From assembly GCA_030635465.1 (NCBI GenBank), contig DAOVYU010000121.1, positions 1-5,270 of the forward strand: a stretch of DNA of 5,270 nt, written 5' to 3'. Below the pieces are notes generated by a model that saw nothing but the letters and a program-made list of their open reading frames with translations, was not told the origin of the DNA and did no database searches. This document shows, piece after piece, positions 1-4,491 of this stretch (the first letter of the stretch is position 1; every line of letters starts with the position of its first letter). Made by a program: the position numbers and the translations under genes. The stretch is from Bacteroidales bacterium (GTDB lineage: Bacteria > Bacteroidota > Bacteroidia > Bacteroidales > JAADJA01).

Positions 1-1
1 A

Positions 2-304
2 AAAAATCATTTTGAGAACAAAGTCGACATTACTTTTGAGAGCCCTGTTTCAAGCGAAATAATAATTTCCGTAAAAAAGAGTCAGGATAAAAGATTAAAA
101 TTTGAAATTTACAGCTTGCAAGGCAAACAGCTCTATTCTACTGGTTATCAAAAAATAATTCTAAATCAATCAATTACAATTCCGGTTGATAATCTTAAAC
201 CGGGCATGTATTTTTTGAATGTTTTCCTGTTTTCAGCGTTGGGACACCCTAGTAATTTTTCATTACAATTTGATATAGTTCAGCTTGTAGATCATCCATT
301 TTAA
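2..304 (+). CDS. 3' end of a T9SS cargo protein gene, sorting domain truncated by an insertion sequence
   Basis: The reading frame is open from the left edge, so the N-terminus lies outside the window. The visible residues match a type A T9SS C-terminal sorting domain (Por_Secre_tail): NHFENKVDITF resembles the usual PNPF-n-v-i-f start, followed by FEIYSLQGKQL (the 'v.iyd..G..l' strand) and VDNLKPGMYFLNV (the 'l..G.Y.l.v' strand). Such domains target secreted proteins through the outer membrane by the type IX system and are then cleaved or anchored. The last strand, usually 8-12 residues ending in K/V-rich sequence, is missing. From about base 224 the frame continues into the end of the insertion sequence and adds about 27 foreign residues, antisense to the 3' end of the transposase, before TAA at 302-304. 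Loss of the terminal strand would be expected to impair secretion (inference from the family). The identity of the cargo domain cannot be seen. Confidence 0.8.
   Translation, partial: KNHFENKVDITFESPVSSEIIISVKKSQDKRLKFEIYSLQGKQLYSTGYQKIILNQSITIPVDNLKPGMYFLNVFLFSALGHPSNFSLQFDIVQLVDHPF
224..237 (+). repeat. Left terminal inverted repeat of the IS1634-like element
   Basis: This end reads TTCCTGTTTTCAGC and pairs as an inverted repeat with 1854-1867, with one mismatch in 14. It lies just beyond the transposase stop codon and exactly where homology to the T9SS sorting domain ends. Confidence 0.65.
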
Positions 305-1799
305 GCAACTTTGATTTTGTATGCTTGGATTCTGGAAGTGTGTATGTAATCTGATACATATTTTGTGTTAGCTCAGCAGATTTCTTAATAGATAAAGTTG
401 ACTTCTCTTTATTAAGGACCCTTTCAAGTTCCTTATATATGCAGTAAGCAGTAAATGATATGCAAATATGTGCTTCGATCCTATCCCTAAGCCTGTGATA
501 AATTGGACGTATCCTCAGGTCGGTTTTTGACATCCTAAATGCTCTTTCTATATGCCAAAGATTTTTATAGTTTTCAATAATTTGTTTATCTTTTAGCCTG
601 GCATTGGTGATGTATCCTTTTAACCCGTCCCACACTTGATCAGTGTTGAACTTTTCATAATCAATCTTTATTGATATCTCACCGTCCATTTTCAGGTATT
701 TGTTGTAGCCCCTATTATTAATATTTGATTTTGTCAGTTTTCCGGTCCTGATTTGTTTTTCCAAGCGTTTTAACCCCCTTTCTCGATTATGCTTGTCCTT
801 AGCAGCACGCTTTGTCGAATAATTTACAATGAGCCTAATATCATCTTGCTTTTTTATTCTCATCACTTGGCCTTCTTCCAACTGCTTATCAAGTATCTTG
901 TCTTTTATCAAATCTGGTTCATTCTTTATTCTTGCCCCGATGATATATTCATAGTTCTTTTCTTGCAAAGTTTTTATGTTACTATTGGATAAAAGCCCGG
1001 CATCGGCAACCACGATAGGTTTGTTCAGATTAAACTTCTTTGTGGTTTTCTCAATAAATGGGATTAATGTATGACCTTCATATGTATTTCCTTCAAAAAT
1101 ATCATAACCTATTGCATAACCGCCTAAACCAACAAGTAAGCCCAAGAAAATTTGTGGGTTTTGATGTTTGCCGTCCTTACTAAATCCTGTTTTTCTAAGA
1201 TCATCCTCATCACTCGCTTCAAAGTATATAGTTGTCATATCATAGAATACAATACTAATGTTGTTTTGCAATGTTTTAAGGGTATGTGAGTAGGCAATTT
1301 GTTCAACTTTATCTTTCAACTTATTGTTGAGCTTATCATGAAATCGATATACTGCATCAATATCAAGGAACACTCCTTGATACCGATATAAGTATTCTAC
1401 TGTCTTTAATTTGCTCAAAGGAAAAACAAGCCTGGCAATTACCAAATGACGGAAAAGTTCTTCCCTAATAGCATTAAAGCCGATGCTATCATAAATCTTT
1501 CCAAAAATAATTTCGGGGCCAACGGTCTTGATACTCGCATTTTCCAAAGCTGAAAAAACCTGGTCAACAATTGTGTCACTTTCTGAAACAAAAAGTTTTG
1601 ACTGGTTAGATAACCTCTCTATTTCCTGTTTGCCCAGATAGGTGAGCTTTTGTATCTCTTGCTCTGTTGTTCCACATCCAATTGTCTTTAATACTTTGTA
1701 TTTACCAGAGGATTTTAATATTAGTTGAACTGATGTGCTACCAGAGATATTCTTCTTTTTGCGTATAAACATGCCCAAAAATACAAACGGGACACCCAT
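249..1799 (-). CDS. IS1634-family (IS4-like) DDE transposase
   Basis: This gene catalyses cut-and-paste-type movement of the surrounding insertion sequence. Numbering from the ATG at 1799 (516 aa), the N-terminus contains MFIRKKKNISGSTSVQLIL and a KVLKTIGCGTTEQEIQKL stretch, typical of IS1634/IS1549 transposases. The DDE triad is visible: D187 in FYDMTT, D266 in VVADAGLLS, and E418 in LWHIERAFR. Around the last residue the IS4-type Y-(2)-R-(3)-E-(6)-K spacing holds exactly (Y411, E418, K425), with Leu in place of the Arg at 414. About 150 residues separate the second D and the E, as expected for the beta-strand insertion domain of this group. Length is normal and no frameshift is seen, so it is probably intact. 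The start is uncertain: a TTG at 1805 extends it by two codons, and an ATG at 1772 would begin directly at MFIRKKKN, the start usual for the family. Confidence 0.9.
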   Translation of the reverse strand: MGVPFVFLGMFIRKKKNISGSTSVQLILKSSGKYKVLKTIGCGTTEQEIQKLTYLGKQEIERLSNQSKLFVSESDTIVDQVFSALENASIKTVGPEIIFGKIYDSIGFNAIREELFRHLVIARLVFPLSKLKTVEYLYRYQGVFLDIDAVYRFHDKLNNKLKDKVEQIAYSHTLKTLQNNISIVFYDMTTIYFEASDEDDLRKTGFSKDGKHQNPQIFLGLLVGLGGYAIGYDIFEGNTYEGHTLIPFIEKTTKKFNLNKPIVVADAGLLSNSNIKTLQEKNYEYIIGARIKNEPDLIKDKILDKQLEEGQVMRIKKQDDIRLIVNYSTKRAAKDKHNRERGLKRLEKQIRTGKLTKSNINNRGYNKYLKMDGEISIKIDYEKFNTDQVWDGLKGYITNARLKDKQIIENYKNLWHIERAFRMSKTDLRIRPIYHRLRDRIEAHICISFTAYCIYKELERVLNKEKSTLSIKKSAELTQNMYQITYTLPESKHTKSKLLKMDDLQAELYQIVMKNY

Positions 1800-1853
1800 T
1801 TTCAAAATTTAACCCTGTAGATTCAAGCGTTTCAGAGCATGTTTTTCAAAAGT

Positions 1854-1867
1854 GCGGAAAACAGGAA
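1854..1867 (-). repeat. Right terminal inverted repeat of the IS1634-like element
   Basis: Read on the - strand it is TTCCTGTTTTCCGC, matching the left end at 13 of 14 positions. It lies 54 bp upstream of the transposase ATG at 1799, leaving room for a promoter inside the element. Confidence 0.65.
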
Positions 1868-1912
1868 GACAGAAGATAGGAGAGAGAAGACAGATAGATA
1901 GGAGAGAGAAGA
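1866..1912. repeat. GA-rich tandem repeat abutting the insertion sequence
   Basis: There are two near-identical head-to-tail copies of a 21-22 nt unit, 1866-1886 and 1887-1908, followed by the first bases of a third (AAGA). They differ by one inserted T and share the cores AAGACAGA and GATAGGAGAGAG. The + strand is almost pure purine. The repeat begins at the outer edge of the right terminal repeat of the insertion sequence. No coding role is seen. It could be polymerase slippage or a pre-existing purine-rich intergenic repeat. Confidence 0.7.
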
Positions 1913-1916
1913 TACG

Positions 1917-1979
1917 CGTGTGAAGATACTTTGCTGCATGGCCAAAAGCAAACAGCTATTTCTTAAATTGGAAACATAG
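1917..1979 (+). pseudogene. Possible displaced C-terminal tail of the interrupted T9SS cargo gene
   Basis: On the + strand, the frame ending in TAG at 1977-1979 reads AKSKQLFLKLET. Placed after GMYFLNV of the left fragment it gives about the right length and character (basic residues, then alternating hydrophobic residues) for the missing last strand of a T9SS sorting domain. The stop would lie 38 bp from the end of the convergent lipoprotein gene, a natural gene boundary. The match is short and could be chance. The frame upstream of about 1938 is not recognisably sorting-domain sequence, so any junction is imprecise. Confidence 0.3.
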
Positions 1980-2017
1980 GCCACATGGCATCCTGAAAAA
2001 ATACGAGGGGAAATCAT

Positions 2018-2461
2018 TTAATTCCGCAACTGAAGATCATAATACCCACCATAGTAATAATAGCAAGGATAGTCACAATCACTTTTAGAATACTTAATTT
2101 TAAAATCGTCACCATCAACAGCAAAGATGGTTTTATCACCTGATTTGTATTCGGCAGATATGGAATAATAGTTATTGACAGGAACCCTCACCCAGTAATC
2201 AGCTGAATAAGATGTGTCAATATATTCAATATTATTATCCTCAATATTACCTTTATAAATAATCAGTGGGATGAATGGGTTTTCATCGTTGATGGTTAAT
2301 GTAACAATTAACTTTCCCTCTTCTGGTCTTACCGGATCACAATCATTGCAATCAATGGCTACCAATTTACTTGGAACATCTCTTTCACAGCCAACGGAAA
2401 TAATCAATAACTGAAAAATCAGTAGAATATAAATTAGTCTGTACTTTGTTATGTGCTTCAT
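2018..2461 (-). CDS. Small predicted lipoprotein, function unknown
   Basis: The protein has 147 aa. Residues 1-24 form a signal peptide: basic MKHITKYR, a hydrophobic core YILLIFQLLIISV, then G-C, with Cys25 the likely lipidated residue. The -3 position is Ser rather than Leu, so the lipobox (SVGC) is relaxed. The mature part starts CERDVPSK and holds two further cysteine pairs, C38/C41 (DCNDCD) and C129/C133 (DCDYPC), which could form disulphides in the periplasm. It ends in a tyrosine-rich tail (YYYYGGYYDLQL). The middle (GKLIVTLTINDENPFIPLIIYKG) looks beta-rich, like a small sandwich fold. No family was recognised. It follows the ankyrin gene with a 4-bp gap, so the two are probably cotranscribed and may act together at the envelope. 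The ATG has a poly-A leader and no clear Shine-Dalgarno sequence, as is common in this phylum. Confidence 0.8.
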   Translation of the reverse strand: MKHITKYRLIYILLIFQLLIISVGCERDVPSKLVAIDCNDCDPVRPEEGKLIVTLTINDENPFIPLIIYKGNIEDNNIEYIDTSYSADYWVRVPVNNYYSISAEYKSGDKTIFAVDGDDFKIKYSKSDCDYPCYYYYGGYYDLQLRN

Positions 2462-2465
2462 TTTT

Positions 2466-3887
2466 TTATAAATCAGGTTCTTGTTTTAGTCTGATCTTTG
2501 TTTTCGAAAGATTAATATTTACTCCAATTGTAAAATTTATCCGGTGTCCCGAAATATTTGTGTTTTTAATCTTCATATATTCATAGTTCAAAGCCATGTT
2601 TAACTGTTTATAATTATAGAAAAATCCTGCCTGAGGAACTGGGATCACCTGGTCATCAGGTTTTCTGTTTGATCCCCTGAAATTACCATAGGTATAGCAA
2701 GCCTTGAGTCCAACAAAGGCGCCTGTATTTTCGTTTTGCAATTTTCTGGAAAGTATAAATTGTTTTTGGAGACCAAGATTCATGCATGATCTTTTTTCCC
2801 AAAATTGATAATAAGTCTCACTGTCATGCTCATACAAAACACTTCTTACTCCGGGTCTGGTTATATAGCCAGTCTGAAATACCAGTCCATATTTAGCTTC
2901 TAGTAAACTTAAATGAAATCCAAGCATAAAATCATCCACATTGCCGTTCATCACAAACCCCAGTATCATTTTGTTAAACCAAAGTTTATTATTTTTTTCG
3001 GCACCTTTAGCCTCCATTAAATTTACCATTTCACGGTCTCCATATAACCTGGCTAACGACAATTCATTTAATTGATTGGATATGCTGGCATTTATATTTG
3101 ATCCATGATCACATAAATAATTTACCGTTTCGTATTGTTTATTGATGATTGCAAGGCTGAGGGCACTTAAGCTGTCATTTGTACGGGTATTTATATCAGC
3201 ACCGCTGGATATTAGCCAATCTAATTGATCTGGATAGCCGTTTTGTGCTGCTATTAGAATCGGAGTGAAACCTTCATTGTCAGGTTGATCAATACTTGCA
3301 CCGAAATTGATCAGTTTTTCCGTAATTGCCAGATTGTTATAAAAAACACTGTAATGTAATGCCGTATTTCCATCATCATCTTTGAGATTGACTTTTGCTT
3401 TATAAAAAAGTAACATGCCAACCATGACAGAATCATCAAATGCTGACGCATACATTAGAGGAGTAATACCATCATAGTTTTGTGTATTTATCTTGGCACC
3501 ATTTAAGATTAATGTATCGACAACATACACATGTCCAGCAATACAGGCTCCGAGCAATGCACTGATACCATTGTTTGGCATGGCGTTTACATTCGCTCCA
3601 CTATCGATTAATATCTCTACGGTTCTTATATAGCCATTCTGCGCAGCATACATCAAAGGTGTAATGCCTTCATATAAAGTGGCATAATTTACATTTGCAT
3701 CTATTTCCAATAAAGCCAGTACTTTATTAGTATCTCCTGTACTAGCTGCCAAAATTAGTTCCCAGTCAGGGTCAGTAATGGTATAGGTGGTGTCGGGTAG
3801 AACAAGTTTGTGTGTTTCTTGAGAAAATGAATGGAAAAACAAGATAAGGAGGAAAATAAAAAATATGAATTGTTTTAAATATTTCAT
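2466..3887 (-). CDS. Secreted ankyrin-repeat protein with a beta-rich, possibly outer-membrane-barrel C-terminus
   Basis: The protein has 473 aa. Residues 1-22 are a signal peptide (MKYLKQ, then a long I/F/L core and HSFSQ), so the protein leaves the cytoplasm. Residues 40-300 hold about eight ankyrin repeats of 32-35 residues with the G-x-T-x-L-x-x-A-x-x-x-G and L-x-x-x-G-A-x-I/V-N signatures, for example EGITPLMYAAQNGYIRTVEI (73-92) and EGFTPILIAAQNGYPDQLDW (205-224). Ankyrin repeats bind protein partners; none can be named here. Residues about 301-473 are not ankyrin. They show alternating hydrophobic/polar strands rich in G, Y and F (GFHLSLLEAKYGLVFQTGY, GAFVGLKACYTYGNF, GFFYNYKQLNMALNYEYM, HRINFTIGVNINL), resembling a small outer-membrane beta-barrel, but the protein ends in EPDL rather than a terminal aromatic residue. 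It is the first gene of a probable two-gene operon with the lipoprotein gene 4 bp downstream. A mobile nuclease unit lies 68 bp upstream of its ATG, within or next to its likely promoter region. Confidence 0.85.
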   Translation of the reverse strand: MKYLKQFIFFIFLLILFFHSFSQETHKLVLPDTTYTITDPDWELILAASTGDTNKVLALLEIDANVNYATLYEGITPLMYAAQNGYIRTVEILIDSGANVNAMPNNGISALLGACIAGHVYVVDTLILNGAKINTQNYDGITPLMYASAFDDSVMVGMLLFYKAKVNLKDDDGNTALHYSVFYNNLAITEKLINFGASIDQPDNEGFTPILIAAQNGYPDQLDWLISSGADINTRTNDSLSALSLAIINKQYETVNYLCDHGSNINASISNQLNELSLARLYGDREMVNLMEAKGAEKNNKLWFNKMILGFVMNGNVDDFMLGFHLSLLEAKYGLVFQTGYITRPGVRSVLYEHDSETYYQFWEKRSCMNLGLQKQFILSRKLQNENTGAFVGLKACYTYGNFRGSNRKPDDQVIPVPQAGFFYNYKQLNMALNYEYMKIKNTNISGHRINFTIGVNINLSKTKIRLKQEPDL

Positions 3888-3949
3888 TATTCGCTATACA
3901 ACTTAATGCGAAATTAATAAAAAGAAGAGGAATAATATTCAAAGAATGG

Positions 3950-3955
3950 TATTTT
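3950..3955. repeat. Left copy of the putative 6-bp target-site duplication (TATTTT)
   Basis: TATTTT directly abuts the first base of the left terminal repeat of the DUF559 unit and is repeated in the same orientation at 4430-4435. It is direct rather than inverted, so it is not part of the inverted repeat itself. It is AT-rich sequence in an AT-rich genome, but its position, flush at both ends, is what target duplication predicts. Confidence 0.6.
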
Positions 3956-3985
3956 GCCCCTCTCCCGTCTCCCCTGAAGGGGAGA
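3956..3985 (+). repeat. Left terminal repeat of the DUF559 unit, containing a perfect hairpin
   Basis: It reads GCCCCTCT (3956-3963), spacer CCCG, then stem TCTCCCC (3968-3974), loop TGAA, stem GGGGAGA (3979-3985). An alternative fold pairs GCCCCTCTCCC with the GGGGAGAGGC that follows. It lies 6 bp beyond the stop codon of the nuclease gene and could also slow transcription. No T-run follows on the - strand, so it is not a standard intrinsic terminator. Confidence 0.75.
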
Positions 3986-3991
3986 GGCTTG

Positions 3992-4372
3992 TTAAAGATT
4001 TTTTTCTATTTCTTCCAAAGTTTCAGCTAAATTGTTTTTTATTTGCTCATTTGTAAATCTGATGATCTTTAATCCAAATTTTTCTAGTTCAATACTTCTT
4101 CCTATATCATATTCCTTTTGTTCCAGTGCTTTATGGATTCCTCCATCTGCCTCAATAATCAATCTGGAATCATGACAATAGAAGTCAACAATAAATCTTT
4201 CTATGGGATGTTGTCTTCTGAATCGTTTTCCTTTAATCTGTTTTCTTCTTAAAGCCGACCAAAGAATTACTTCAGCTTCGGTCATGTTCTTTCTTAATTC
4301 AGATGCTCTTTTAAATATTTCAGGGCTTGCCCCGAAAAACATTTCTTTTTCTATATTTTCTCGCTTTAACAC
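3992..4372 (-). CDS. DUF559-domain protein, Vsr-like PD-(D/E)XK-fold nuclease
   Basis: The protein has 126 aa from a GTG start. It fits the DUF559 family (also DUF4325-unrelated 'endonuclease-like' proteins related to Vsr mismatch endonuclease), which is usually 110-130 aa, so this is full length. Visible hallmarks: an N-terminal helix ELRKNMTEAEVILWSALRRK (25-44), the basic stretch GKRFRRQHPI (48-57), then the core RFIVDFYCHDSRLIIEADGGIH with D63, E74, D76 and H80 as the likely metal-binding/catalytic residues. A helix YDIGRSIELEKFGLKIIRFT (88-107) and a final amphipathic helix follow. It is a predicted cytoplasmic DNA nuclease; the target is unknown. The start is uncertain: the ATG at 4342 (MFFGASPEIF) is a typical family start, behind a purine-rich GAAAAAGAA leader, and may be the true one. 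The gene sits alone between inverted hairpin repeats that look like element ends. Confidence 0.85.
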   Translation of the reverse strand: MLKRENIEKEMFFGASPEIFKRASELRKNMTEAEVILWSALRRKQIKGKRFRRQHPIERFIVDFYCHDSRLIIEADGGIHKALEQKEYDIGRSIELEKFGLKIIRFTNEQIKNNLAETLEEIEKNL

Positions 4373-4391
4373 AATTTATTTTGTTTAGGTT

Positions 4392-4429
4392 TCTCCCCTT
4401 TAGGGGAGATGTCCGCAGGACAGAGGGGC
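4392..4429 (-). repeat. Right terminal repeat of the DUF559 unit, with two adjacent hairpins
   Basis: On the - strand it reads GCCCCTCT (4429-4422), then a small hairpin TGTCC-GCA-GGACA on the + strand at 4410-4422, then the stem TCTCCCC / GGGGAGA with loop TAAA on the - strand (4409-4392). The outer octamer and the 7-bp stem are identical to those of the left end; the inner hairpin is found only here. It lies 20-50 bp upstream of the nuclease start and may affect its expression. Confidence 0.75.
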
Positions 4430-4435
4430 TATTTT
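4430..4435. repeat. Right copy of the putative 6-bp target-site duplication (TATTTT)
   Basis: TATTTT directly follows the last base of the right terminal repeat and matches 3950-3955 in the same orientation. Collapsing the two copies gives an uninterrupted AT-rich intergenic sequence between the PD40 and ankyrin genes. Confidence 0.6.
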
Positions 4436-4491
4436 ATCACAAACTTACATTTATGGCAGCTTTCTTTAATATGGATGGATATATGAGTCTT

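Larger units (their letters stand above)
224..1867 (-). mobile_element. IS1634-like insertion sequence with one transposase gene and short terminal inverted repeats
   Basis: The element is about 1.64 kb, with a single DDE transposase gene filling nearly all of it. The ends are set by a 14-bp inverted repeat with 13 matches: TTCCTGTTTTCAGC at 224-237, and TTCCTGTTTTCCGC on the - strand at 1867-1854. The transposase stop codon lies only 11 bp inside the left repeat. The element lies inside a T9SS sorting-domain gene, which supports recent insertion. No convincing target-site duplication abuts these ends, so the exact outer base is uncertain. Either the copy has rearranged or the termini are placed slightly wrong. 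Confidence 0.75.
3956..4429 (-). mobile_element. 474-bp DUF559-nuclease unit with inverted hairpin ends and apparent target duplication
   Basis: The unit carries only one gene, a DUF559 Vsr-like nuclease. Both ends, read inward, start with GCCCCTCT and then, after a spacer of 4 (left) or 12 (right) bases, carry TCTCCCCTRAAGGGGAGA, a perfect 7-bp stem with a 4-base loop. Directly outside, TATTTT stands at 3950-3955 and at 4430-4435. GC-rich ends in AT-rich surroundings, inverted orientation and a flush direct repeat together indicate insertion of a discrete unit between the PD40 and ankyrin genes. No transposase is present, so it either moves by another enzyme in trans or by a nuclease-dependent route. 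The mobility is inferred from this one copy. Confidence 0.6.

Noticed and set aside
789..992. 67-codon open frame on the + strand
   Set aside because: Entirely antisense inside the intact transposase gene.
1832..2017. 61-codon open frame on the - strand between the IS and the lipoprotein gene
   Set aside because: It runs through the IS terminal repeat and the GA tandem repeat, which give it low-complexity Ser/Leu sequence; there is no family resemblance. More likely non-coding.
1980..2017. Possible bidirectional terminator between the convergent genes (GCCA/TGGC stem around 1979-1991)
   Set aside because: The stem is only about 4 bp with a 2-base loop, too weak to call, although an A-run follows on the + strand.
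3968..3985. Hairpin just after the DUF559 stop as an intrinsic terminator
   Set aside because: No T-run follows the stem on the - strand, and the same hairpin stands upstream of the gene in inverted orientation, so it is better explained as a terminal repeat.
3956..4429. CRISPR-like or toxin-antitoxin reading of the repeats flanking the small gene
   Set aside because: There are only two repeats, in inverted orientation with no spacer series, and no second small gene, so neither interpretation fits.
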